Source: Treponema sp. (GTDB taxonomy: Bacteria; Spirochaetota; Spirochaetia; Treponematales; Treponemataceae). From it: a stretch of 64,000 nt of DNA. The notes under the pieces were generated by a model. It made no database searches, was not told the origin of the DNA, and worked only from the letters and a program-made list of their open reading frames with translations. The DNA is taken from contig JAEDED010000004.1 in NCBI GenBank assembly GCA_016293495.1, positions 1 through 64,000 on the forward strand, given 5' to 3'. Positions 33,392 to 41,181 of this stretch are shown here, one piece after another; position 1 is the first letter of the stretch, and every line of letters begins with the position of its first letter. Made by a program: the position numbers and the translations under genes.

Positions 33392-34513
33392 CTACTTTAA
33401 AACATTTTTTAATGGAAGAGTTACAGTAATTCCGGTATTGAAGGTAAGTCCCATATTTAAAGATTTTCCAAAATCAATCGGAGTGCCGTGAGTTGTTGTG
33501 TAGAAGTTGTACAGAACTTCCTGGACAAAGGATAATTGTATTTTACCGATTTCAATTCTTGGTGAACTTACGCCGACAGCAAAGTGTCCGCTCCAGAAAT
33601 CAGTTTTTATTTTATTCTCAGTTCCGGGAATTGTTGCGTGACCAAAGTTCATGACTGGGCCACCGTAAATATAAAAGTAATCGCCGAATTTCAACTGAAG
33701 AAAAAATGGAATCTGAAAAAGTTTAATTCCCTGATTCCATTTTAAGGATGTACCAAGTGCAGGTTTAACTTTCCATGGTGTGTAACGGATTGCACCGGTT
33801 AATTCCATGCCTCTAAAGTTTGCATTGAAGAAATTTTCTAACCATAGATTCCAGTCGCAGTAAAGAGTGGAATCAACTTCGAGATTTGATACGAATGATG
33901 ATTTCGAGGCTGCAGATGAAGACTGCGAAGCAGGAGATGAAGACTGTTGTTCCGATGATTGGGTTTTTTTCTGGCTGTTCGACTGATTCTGTTTCTGACT
34001 GTTTGATTGATTCTGGCTGTTCAGTTTTTTTTTAGTAGTAAAGGGTTTTCCTACTGCTGCATAACAGTTCTTATAATATTTTTCGTTGAGTGAAGAAACG
34101 ATTACACCTGTGTTTGAGCCGTCACTTGCAGCGTGTATGAACTGATTGCGCCCGATGTAAATTCCGACATGCGAAATTGAACCGTCACCAGTTGTTTTAA
34201 AGAATACGAGATCACCTTCTTCAAGTTCTTCTGCTGAAACAATTGTTGCAGCTGCATAAATTGCTTTTACAGAACGTGGCATCTGAATGTCAGCTGCGTC
34301 ACTGAATACTGTGTAAATTAATCCTGAACAGTCAAATGTGTCAGGTCCGATTCCTCCAGTGCGATATGGACAACCGATGTATGTTTTAACGTTAGCAACA
34401 ACTTCAGCGCGAATTTTTTTTGCTTCATCTTCAGAATATTCTTTTGCAAAAATAAAACTGCAGCAAAGAAAAATTGTTAATGTCGAAATGATTCTTTTAA
34501 ATTTCATATTCAT
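33392..34513 (-). CDS. NlpC/P60 peptidase with C-terminal beta-barrel-like domain
   Basis: A 373-residue exported protein. After a signal peptide, an NlpC/P60 domain (about 30-155) shows the catalytic Cys in FDCSGLIY and His in SHVGIYIG, the usual cell-wall endopeptidase pattern. A Gln/Ser/Asn-rich linker (about 163-210) follows. The last ~165 residues form alternating beta strands with aromatic belts, ending LPLKNVLK, like a small outer-membrane barrel or autotransporter-like domain. That would be an unusual combination. The start may be 34513 or the second ATG at 34507. Confidence 0.8.
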   Translation of the reverse strand: MNMKFKRIISTLTIFLCCSFIFAKEYSEDEAKKIRAEVVANVKTYIGCPYRTGGIGPDTFDCSGLIYTVFSDAADIQMPRSVKAIYAAATIVSAEELEEGDLVFFKTTGDGSISHVGIYIGRNQFIHAASDGSNTGVIVSSLNEKYYKNCYAAVGKPFTTKKKLNSQNQSNSQKQNQSNSQKKTQSSEQQSSSPASQSSSAASKSSFVSNLEVDSTLYCDWNLWLENFFNANFRGMELTGAIRYTPWKVKPALGTSLKWNQGIKLFQIPFFLQLKFGDYFYIYGGPVMNFGHATIPGTENKIKTDFWSGHFAVGVSSPRIEIGKIQLSFVQEVLYNFYTTTHGTPIDFGKSLNMGLTFNTGITVTLPLKNVLK

Positions 34514-34629
34514 AGTATATACTTCAATTATCGGAAAATAAAATTGATTTATTTATATTTTTTAAATATTGAGATAAAAAATTGTAAAATAAGAGAAAAA
34601 TAAATTTTTAAAAAAAATGATTATTTATT

Positions 34630-34658
34630 TTGTATAAATTAATTTTTGGTGATAGAAT
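34630..34658 (+). promoter_or_regulatory. promoter of the acyl-CoA ligase gene
   Basis: TTGTAT, a 17-nt spacer and TAGAAT preceded by TGA. The leader is about 55 bases. The gap 34514-34720 is extremely AT-rich and contains no other feature. Confidence 0.55.
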
Positions 34659-34720
34659 TATATATATAGATAAAGTTTTTCTATATCATATTAAAAATGA
34701 TTTTTTTTGAGAGGTTGCAA

Positions 34721-36868
34721 ATGAAACCTATTCGTAAAGAAGTTTCGTGGAAATTCCTTGATGATTTCCGTGGAAAAGTTTTTGATTCTAACTGGCCAAC
34801 TATGCCTCAGATGCTTCACATCACACAAATGAGATTTCCTGACAGACCTTGTTTTGTTGATTTTGAAGGAGCTGGTGGTTCTAAAAATTCCCTTACATAC
34901 ACACAGGTTTGGAAGAATGTTTGTCAGATTGCAAACTGGATGGCTGTTAACGGAGTTAAGAAAGGTGACCGTGTTGCAGTAACTGGAAAGAACTCTCCGG
35001 AATGGGCAACAGTTTATTTTGCTGCAATGCAGGCTGGTGCTATTGCAGTTCCTATCGACTGCGGACTTCACAATCCTGAAGTTGATAATCTTCTTAAAAC
35101 TGCAAAACCAAAAATGTTATTCGTTGACGATGATAAGTACGAATACTTCTCAAAGAATAAATTAGGAATTAAAGTTTTTTCACTTTCACCAAAATATGAA
35201 AAACTTTATGCATATAATCTTAAATCAGATAAGACTGTAAAACTTCCTGCTGCAGAAAGCAAAGATACAGCCGCAATTCTTTTTACATCAGGAACAACTG
35301 GTGTTCCAAAAGGTGTAATGCTCAGTCACGAAAATCTGGTTTGTGATTCATTCATTGCTCAGCAGAACCTTTACATTTATGAAACTGATATTTTCTATGC
35401 TTTACTTCCAATTCATCATGCATACACAATGCAGGCTGCAATGATCGTTCCACTTTCTGTCGGAGCTTCAATTGTATTCGGCAAGAGCATGGCTGTTTCA
35501 AAATTGATGACTGAACTTAAAGAAGGTGGAATTACTGTAATGCTCGGTGTTCCTCTCCTTTACAACAAACTTTATTCAGGTATCATGAAAGGTATTGAAG
35601 CTAAAGGCGGATTTACAAAAGGTCTTGTTTCATTCCTTATGAATGTCTGCTATGGTGTTAAGAAACTTACAGGAAAAAATCTTGGACGTGTATTCCTTAA
35701 ATCAATTCTTGAAGCTGCAAACCTTACAACATTACGTGTTGCAATTTGTGGTGGTGGACCACTTGCATCCAGTGTCTTCAAAGCATACAATTCATTAGGT
35801 ATTGATTTTATTCAGGGATATGGTCTTACAGAAACATCTCCTATTATTACATTAAATCCAAAAGAACACTTTAAGATTGAAAGTGTCGGAATGGATTTTA
35901 GCCCTTACGAAGAAATCAAAATTATTGATAAGAACGAAGATGGAATCGGCGAAATTGTTGTACGTGGTCCGATGGTCATGCAGGGTTACTACAACATGCC
36001 AGAAGAAACAAAGAAAGTCTTTACAGAAGATGGCTTCTTTAAGACTGGTGATTTGGGTTGGATGGACGACGAGCATTATGTTATGCTGTCTGGTCGTGCT
36101 AAAAATATTATCGTTACTGATGGAGGTAAAAACGTTTATCCTGAAGAAATCGAGGATTCGTTCCAGCTTTACTACGATGTAGAACAGATTATGGTCCGCG
36201 GTTATATTACCGATGTTGAGCATAAGTCTGAAGGAATTGAAGCTTTGATTTATCCTGCTGATGATTTGTTGGTAAGATTGGGAGTTAAACGCGAAAATTC
36301 AGTAAATGATGAAAAAGTCTATGGAGAAATTAAGGGAATTGTCGATAAGGTAAATAAGACACTTCAGCCTTATGCCCGAGTTTCAAAAATAACAATTTTG
36401 GACAAGGCTTTTGAAATGACTACAACTAGAAAGATTAAGCGTAATGTAAATGTTGCGCCAAAAGGGGAAGAAAAGATGGCAGAAACAAAGACAACAGCTA
36501 AGAAAGCACCAGCAGCTAAAAAAACAGCTGCAAAAAAAGCTCCAGCAGCTAAGAAACCAGCAGCTAAAAAAGCTACAGCAGCTAAACCTGCAGCAAAGAA
36601 AGCAGCTCCAGCTAAAAAAGCTACAGCAGCTAAACCTGCAGCAAAGAAAGCAGCTCCAGCTAAAAAAGCTACAACAGCTAAAAAGCCAGCAGCTAAAAAA
36701 GCTCCTGCAAAAAAAGCAGCTCCAGCTAAAAAAGCTACAACTGCTAAAAAGCCTGCAGCTAAAAAAGCTCCTGCAAAGAAAGCAGCTCCAGCTAAAAAAG
36801 CTACAGCAGCTAAAAAACCAGTAGCAAAGAAAGCTACAACTGCTAAAAAACCAGCAGCAAAAAAATAA
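34721..36868 (+). CDS. long-chain acyl-CoA ligase fused to histone H1-like Lys/Ala-rich tail
   Basis: A 715-residue protein. Residues about 1-580 are an AMP-forming ligase, with the P-loop ILFTSGTTGVPKG near residue 190, GYGLTETSP, and the hinge/adenylation motif FKTGDLGWMD. It ends at TTTRKIKRNVNV, where such ligases normally stop. From residue 586 about 130 residues of KKA/AKP repeats follow, like bacterial H1-like DNA-binding proteins. The ATG at 34721 (GAGAGG upstream) is chosen over 34697. An internal ATG with its own ribosome binding site opens the tail in the same frame. Confidence 0.9.
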   Translation: MKPIRKEVSWKFLDDFRGKVFDSNWPTMPQMLHITQMRFPDRPCFVDFEGAGGSKNSLTYTQVWKNVCQIANWMAVNGVKKGDRVAVTGKNSPEWATVYFAAMQAGAIAVPIDCGLHNPEVDNLLKTAKPKMLFVDDDKYEYFSKNKLGIKVFSLSPKYEKLYAYNLKSDKTVKLPAAESKDTAAILFTSGTTGVPKGVMLSHENLVCDSFIAQQNLYIYETDIFYALLPIHHAYTMQAAMIVPLSVGASIVFGKSMAVSKLMTELKEGGITVMLGVPLLYNKLYSGIMKGIEAKGGFTKGLVSFLMNVCYGVKKLTGKNLGRVFLKSILEAANLTTLRVAICGGGPLASSVFKAYNSLGIDFIQGYGLTETSPIITLNPKEHFKIESVGMDFSPYEEIKIIDKNEDGIGEIVVRGPMVMQGYYNMPEETKKVFTEDGFFKTGDLGWMDDEHYVMLSGRAKNIIVTDGGKNVYPEEIEDSFQLYYDVEQIMVRGYITDVEHKSEGIEALIYPADDLLVRLGVKRENSVNDEKVYGEIKGIVDKVNKTLQPYARVSKITILDKAFEMTTTRKIKRNVNVAPKGEEKMAETKTTAKKAPAAKKTAAKKAPAAKKPAAKKATAAKPAAKKAAPAKKATAAKPAAKKAAPAKKATTAKKPAAKKAPAKKAAPAKKATTAKKPAAKKAPAKKAAPAKKATAAKKPVAKKATTAKKPAAKK
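36476..36868 (+). CDS. possible separately translated histone H1-like protein (internal start)
   Basis: In frame inside the ligase gene, GGGGAAG (36464-36470) sits five bases before ATG 36476. Translation from it would give a 130-residue free Lys/Ala/Pro protein beginning MAETKTTAKKAPAAKK, a typical start for H1-like nucleoid proteins. It could be made in addition to, or instead of, the fused tail. It is uncertain because an in-frame Shine-Dalgarno match can arise by chance in AG-rich sequence. Confidence 0.45.
   Translation: MAETKTTAKKAPAAKKTAAKKAPAAKKPAAKKATAAKPAAKKAAPAKKATAAKPAAKKAAPAKKATTAKKPAAKKAPAKKAAPAKKATTAKKPAAKKAPAKKAAPAKKATAAKKPVAKKATTAKKPAAKK
36563..36790 (+). repeat. tandem DNA repeats coding the Lys/Ala tail
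   Basis: Two identical 48-bp units (36563-36610, 36611-36658) are followed by two near-identical 66-bp units (36659-36724, 36725-36790). All are in frame (16 and 22 codons), so tail length could vary by recombination without a frameshift. Confidence 0.85.
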
Positions 36869-36891
36869 TCTGGTTTTAGTTGTATAAAGCT

Positions 36892-36947
36892 AAAAAAGAC
36901 TGCAAGGAAAGAAAACAAATGTCTTCTTGTTCTGCAGTCTTTTTTTT
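36892..36947. terminator. bidirectional terminator
   Basis: A 13-bp stem (36892-36904 with 36933-36945), A-rich on the left and T-rich on the right, encloses a partly paired 28-base loop. It lies between the ligase gene and the convergent pyrE. Confidence 0.75.
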
Positions 36948-37018
36948 ATTTAAATCCTGACTCTAAAAGTCAGAATTTTTTATATTAATAAAGAACGGAA
37001 ATAAACAGTCTGGAATTA

Positions 37019-37702
37019 TTAACAGCCCCATTCCTTGTAATATTCATCCATTTCTTTTTTGATTTCGTTAGTAATAAGACCTGAACCGTCTTCTTTATAA
37101 AGGTATTCAATAACATCATTCATTGTTACGATAGCTTTTGCAGGAAAACCGTATTTTTCTGTGATTGTATCAAGCGCAGATTTTGTTGTGTCCTGGGCAC
37201 GTTCCATTCTGTTAAGTGAAACAATTTCGCCTACGATTTTGATTGCGCCTGGAGTTGTTTCCTGTGCTTTGATTTTTGGATATGTTTCTTCTATTGATTT
37301 GCCTGATGTTGTAACGTCTTCAATGATTACGACACGGTCTCCGTCTTTGAGGTTGTAGCCTAAAAGTCCGCCTTTGTCTGCGCCGTGATCTTTTTCTTCT
37401 TTGCGGTCTGCGCAGTATTTAAGTTCCTTGTTGAAAAGTTTGCTGTATGCGATACAGGTTGCAACGCTGAGCGGGATTCCTTTGTATGCAGGTCCAAAAA
37501 GAACGTCAAAGTCATCACCAAAGTTGTCATGAATTGCGTGGGCATAGAATTCACCGAGCTTTGCAAGCTGAGTTCCTGTAACATAAGCTCCGGCATTCAT
37601 AAAGAAAGGCGAGTGTCTTCCGCTTTTCAAAGTGAAGCTTCCAAATTTAAGAGCATTGCTGCTTACCATAAAATCAATAAAATCTTTCTTATACTGTTCC
37701 AT
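37019..37702 (-). CDS. pyrE: orotate phosphoribosyltransferase
   Basis: A 227-residue enzyme that joins orotate to PRPP to make OMP in pyrimidine synthesis. The PRPP-binding motif is VVIIEDVTTSGKS, and LFGPAYKGIPLS and YCADRKEEKDHG carry conserved substrate contacts. The N-terminal FGSFTLKSGRHSPFF is typical. It is a single gene. A TATTAT hexamer lies seven bases before the ATG and no Shine-Dalgarno sequence is clear, so a short or absent leader is possible. Confidence 0.95.
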   Translation of the reverse strand: MEQYKKDFIDFMVSSNALKFGSFTLKSGRHSPFFMNAGAYVTGTQLAKLGEFYAHAIHDNFGDDFDVLFGPAYKGIPLSVATCIAYSKLFNKELKYCADRKEEKDHGADKGGLLGYNLKDGDRVVIIEDVTTSGKSIEETYPKIKAQETTPGAIKIVGEIVSLNRMERAQDTTKSALDTITEKYGFPAKAIVTMNDVIEYLYKEDGSGLITNEIKKEMDEYYKEWGC

Positions 37703-37839
37703 GACAATAATAATACTCTTTTAACGCGATTTTATCTACTTGTAGGGAATATTTACAGCTATCATATATTCAAGATTTTGAGAATTTGTGTCGATAAAAA
37801 AGAGATAAGGGAAAATTTTATCCCTATTCTGGAGATATA

Positions 37840-40143
37840 ATGATTCAGCCAATTGTTGGAATTAGACTTAACAATAAGAAATTTATTTCGCTTTTGAATG
37901 CGGCAGGAACAGATTCGAAAACAGTAATTCTATATAAGAATGATTTTGAAGACGGCGAAATTCCAGTTTATACATGCAAAATGAAAACTGAGAATAAAAT
38001 CGAAAAAATCTACAAAATCGGTGCCTTGACTCTTCCTGTTGAAGTTTTTGAAGGTCTTGCATTTGATGCAGAAGAAGAATCAGATAATGATGTTGTTCAG
38101 ATTGTTTCATCTCTCAAAAAAGACGGTAAACTTTCTATTTATCTTAATACAGGCCGCAATAAAAAATTTATTCCTCAGAAGCTTTATGAAACAAATGTCT
38201 ATGAAGAACTTGAACTCCAGAATATTCAGGAAAAAGATACAGAGCTTCTTGATTACGGAGATTTTATAAAATGCTCAACAGCTGATGCTGCACTTTTACC
38301 GGAAGAAGATCTGAGCCAGAACTCTGTTCTCAAAGAAAAAGAATCACAGAACTCATTAAAGAAAAAAAAGAATTCCAGAAAAAGCAGAAAAGAAAAAAGA
38401 AAAGAAAGAAGAAAAGAAAAGAAAAATTCTCCTGACTATTATGAATATGCACGCGAAGCAGAAGAGACACCGACATCTCTTGCCGGAAAGCTTCTTGTTT
38501 TTACAGCGATTGTTTTGATGATTGCCGTAGGTTCAATAATATATTTATTCTCTACAAGCTACAAAGCAGAAGCAATTTCAAAGCAGAAAGATTTTGCACA
38601 GTCAATAAATTATCAGATTACTCATTCGCTTAATGAAACAGTAAAAGGAATTAAAACAGATGCTCTTACTGTTCTCAAACTTGATGATGAAAATATTCTT
38701 AAATCGTTCTTTGCAAGTCATAACGAAATAATTGCAGTTATTTATGAAGATAAAAAAATCATAAATACTGAACATATCCGTTTATCAGGAATTGCTGAAG
38801 AAAAAATTCAGTATGCTCTTAACGGTACAACCGCCGCTTCTGTTCGTGCAAAATATGAAAAAACATGTATTAAAAATGTAAGTCATATCCTCGGAAAGAA
38901 AACTGCCATAATGTATATTCCAGTTGAGAAAAGAAAAGTCTGTGCAGTAATTTTTGCTACTGACAGTTTTGAAGAGGTATGTCTTAGCAATCCTGACTAT
39001 ACAAGTTTTGTCATTGATAAATCAGGCTGTCTAATTTCGGGTTATGATCCTGTGATGGTTTCGAAAAATGAAAATCTTTCGGGTAATGCACTGGTTGATA
39101 TATTCCTGAATGGCGGAGAAGAAAAAGATGTTGAGAACAAAACATCTGATGATTCGTTCTATGGAATTTATGAATATATAGAAAATGGTGAATTTGCGGT
39201 AATGACAATTGCCAGAACAAAAGTCTTTTTAAATCCGATTGAATATGTTTCTGAAGAAGCAGTTTTCCTTTGTGTTTTGATTTTTACTCTTGCATTGATT
39301 ATTATCTGGAGTTTTGGTCAGAGGATAAGCACCGGAGTAAAAGCACTTACTACTGGCACAGAAAAAATTAAGAGAGGACAGTTCAATCTCAGACTTACTA
39401 CCAGTCGCCGTGATGAACTCGGTGAACTTACAAGAGCGTTTGTTGTTATGGGACATTCTCTTGAAGCAAGAGAAAAGGTTAAGAAGGTTCTCGGAAAATA
39501 CGCAGACGAATCGTTGATTTCTAAAATTGAAAAAGGGGAACTTAAAATTGGCGGAGAAAATAAATTTTCAACCGTAATGTTTATCGGAATCAGAAACTTC
39601 AAGTTACTCAGCAAAAGATTCCGTCCTGAAGAAATCCTTGTGTTTATGAATAAATATTATTCATTTGTAGAAAATATCATCAGAAGAAACGGCGGATATG
39701 TTGATAAGATTTCTGGTGATACCTTGATGGCAATTTTTGGAGCACCAGAATCTTCGGGAACACCAAAACAAGATGCGATTAATGCCGTAAGAAGTGCACT
39801 TAAAATTCGTCATGAACTTGTTGATTTTAATGCAGAACTTGATCAGAACAATAAGCCATCAATCAGAATCGGCTGTGGAATAAATTCTGGAACTGTAGTT
39901 GCAGGACAGCTTGGTTCAGACTTTAACTGTTCTTATACCTGTATTGGAGACATTGTAAGCATTGCAAAGAGTGCAGAAAAGCTTAATAGAAAACATGAAA
40001 CTACAGTTCTTATTTCTGAGGCAACACACAAGCTTGTAACAGGTTTCTTTAATACAGAAGAGATTTCAGATTACCTTACAGGTAATGATGAAGAAGAAAC
40101 AAAACTCTATTCGGTTATTGAAGAAGTTACAGATGAAGAATAA
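37840..40143 (+). CDS. membrane class III nucleotidyl cyclase homologue, probably catalytically impaired
   Basis: A 767-residue protein. A cytosolic N-terminal region of about 200 residues ends in a dense Lys/Arg stretch (about 168-192). TM1 (about 216-238), an extracytoplasmic sensor region, TM2 (about 473-492), a HAMP segment and a C-terminal cyclase domain (about 570-765) follow. In the cyclase core one metal Asp is kept (D627 in KISGD) but the other position is G583 (FIGIRNF), and the Asn and Arg of the VNxAxR motif are S707 and S711. It is probably a receptor without cyclase activity. RBS GGAGA. It overlaps the next gene by 11 bases. Confidence 0.85.
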   Translation: MIQPIVGIRLNNKKFISLLNAAGTDSKTVILYKNDFEDGEIPVYTCKMKTENKIEKIYKIGALTLPVEVFEGLAFDAEEESDNDVVQIVSSLKKDGKLSIYLNTGRNKKFIPQKLYETNVYEELELQNIQEKDTELLDYGDFIKCSTADAALLPEEDLSQNSVLKEKESQNSLKKKKNSRKSRKEKRKERRKEKKNSPDYYEYAREAEETPTSLAGKLLVFTAIVLMIAVGSIIYLFSTSYKAEAISKQKDFAQSINYQITHSLNETVKGIKTDALTVLKLDDENILKSFFASHNEIIAVIYEDKKIINTEHIRLSGIAEEKIQYALNGTTAASVRAKYEKTCIKNVSHILGKKTAIMYIPVEKRKVCAVIFATDSFEEVCLSNPDYTSFVIDKSGCLISGYDPVMVSKNENLSGNALVDIFLNGGEEKDVENKTSDDSFYGIYEYIENGEFAVMTIARTKVFLNPIEYVSEEAVFLCVLIFTLALIIIWSFGQRISTGVKALTTGTEKIKRGQFNLRLTTSRRDELGELTRAFVVMGHSLEAREKVKKVLGKYADESLISKIEKGELKIGGENKFSTVMFIGIRNFKLLSKRFRPEEILVFMNKYYSFVENIIRRNGGYVDKISGDTLMAIFGAPESSGTPKQDAINAVRSALKIRHELVDFNAELDQNNKPSIRIGCGINSGTVVAGQLGSDFNCSYTCIGDIVSIAKSAEKLNRKHETTVLISEATHKLVTGFFNTEEISDYLTGNDEEETKLYSVIEEVTDEE

Positions 40144-41023
40144 TAAAAAAAATGCATTCGTAGTTACAATTCTTCTCATTGCGTCTGGAATTATGGGGTA
40201 TTTTACCTGGCAAAAAATCAGTGCAGGAATTAATCCTTCAAGACCTGAAAAAGTTGCAGTAATCACTGCTGTTGAAGGAAACTGCTACAAATTCGATTCA
40301 TTAAAAAACGGTTGGATAAAACTGAAAGTTCATGATGAAATTCTTCAGAATGAACTTTTAATGACGGATGCTGTTTCAAAATTTGATGCCTCTTACACTG
40401 ACGGAACAATTGTTTCTGTAGAAGAAAAATCAAAAGTCCGCCTTTCCTGTAGTCAGGATTCAAATCAGATATTGTTTGAAGAAGAAGCTGCTGTCTTATG
40501 TAATTCAAAAGCATCTGTAAAAAAATTCTTTATAAAATGTAAAGACTTTAATGACATAAAAATGGAAGCAGCTTCGTGTGCCTCTGCGGTTTTAAGAAAC
40601 AGCAGATTTTCAACTGCCGTATATGAAGGTAAAGTTGTTGCTGTAATCAGTGAATATGTAGAAAACAATGTGGACAAAGCAAGCGGACTTTTTATTACTG
40701 AAGAAGGCGCCGTTCAAAGAATGCCGGTTGTCGTTACAAAGCCTGTTTCAGATATGTGGATAGCCTCAGGTGCAGGTGAAAATTCCATAAAGTTTGAATG
40801 GAGCAAAAACAAAACATCGATTGAAAACCTTAAATTCGAATTCTGTACTGAAAAAGATTTTGAGGAATCAGTAATTTCATACACAGTAAACGCAAATGAC
40901 CAGGAACTTTATGTTCTCCTGAAAAACGGTCTCTATTACTGGCGCCTTTGTGCAGTTGATTCAGAAGGAAAAGTTACAGAGCCTTCAGAAAAATTCCAGA
41001 GCGGAAAAATTCACCTTAAATAA
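40133..41023 (+). CDS. FecR-like membrane-anchored protein
   Basis: About 296 residues from the ATG at 40133, chosen because the membrane helix (AFVVTILLIASGIMGYF) follows at once; an ATG at 40085 would add 16 residues inside the cyclase gene. VITAVEGNCYKFDSLKNGWIKL through SYTDGTIVSVEEKSKVRL resembles the FecR beta-helical domain. The C-terminal ~90 residues look like an Fn3-type beta sandwich. It is coupled to the cyclase homologue upstream, so it may pass an extracytoplasmic signal to it. The exact role is inferred. Confidence 0.72.
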   Translation: MKNNKKNAFVVTILLIASGIMGYFTWQKISAGINPSRPEKVAVITAVEGNCYKFDSLKNGWIKLKVHDEILQNELLMTDAVSKFDASYTDGTIVSVEEKSKVRLSCSQDSNQILFEEEAAVLCNSKASVKKFFIKCKDFNDIKMEAASCASAVLRNSRFSTAVYEGKVVAVISEYVENNVDKASGLFITEEGAVQRMPVVVTKPVSDMWIASGAGENSIKFEWSKNKTSIENLKFEFCTEKDFEESVISYTVNANDQELYVLLKNGLYYWRLCAVDSEGKVTEPSEKFQSGKIHLK

Positions 41024-41058
41024 AAAAAATCATATAGTTAAAATGCCTCATTCTTCTA

Positions 41059-41087
41059 TTGTATATTCCCCTGTATTTTGGTAATAT
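41059..41087 (+). promoter_or_regulatory. promoter of fabD
   Basis: TTGTAT, a 17-nt spacer and TAATAT. The predicted start near 41094 puts two hairpins in the leader. Confidence 0.5.
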
Positions 41088-41092
41088 ATAAT

Positions 41093-41147
41093 AATGACAT
41101 TTTTTAATTAAATGTCATTTTAAGCGTAGAGAAGAGAATTTCTACGC
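41093..41147 (+). promoter_or_regulatory. two hairpins in the fabD leader
   Basis: AATGACATTT/AAATGTCATT (10 bp, 41093-41102 with 41110-41119) and GCGTAGA/TCTACGC (7 bp, 41124-41130 with 41141-41147). The ribosome binding site GGAGGT (41171-41176) is unpaired. They may stabilise the mRNA, and the first could also be an operator. Confidence 0.45.
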
Positions 41148-41181
41148 GGTTAAAATTGTTACTAATTATTGGAGGTCAGTA

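Noticed and set aside
36563..36790. Tandem repeats considered as a CRISPR array
   Set aside because: The units are contiguous, in frame and coding, with no unique spacers and no cas genes.
36370..36918. 182-codon open frame on the minus strand opposite the Lys/Ala tail
   Set aside because: It is the complement of the AAA/GCT-rich repeats, which rarely give stops on the other strand. It has no ribosome binding site and reads as low-complexity Ala/Phe/Leu.
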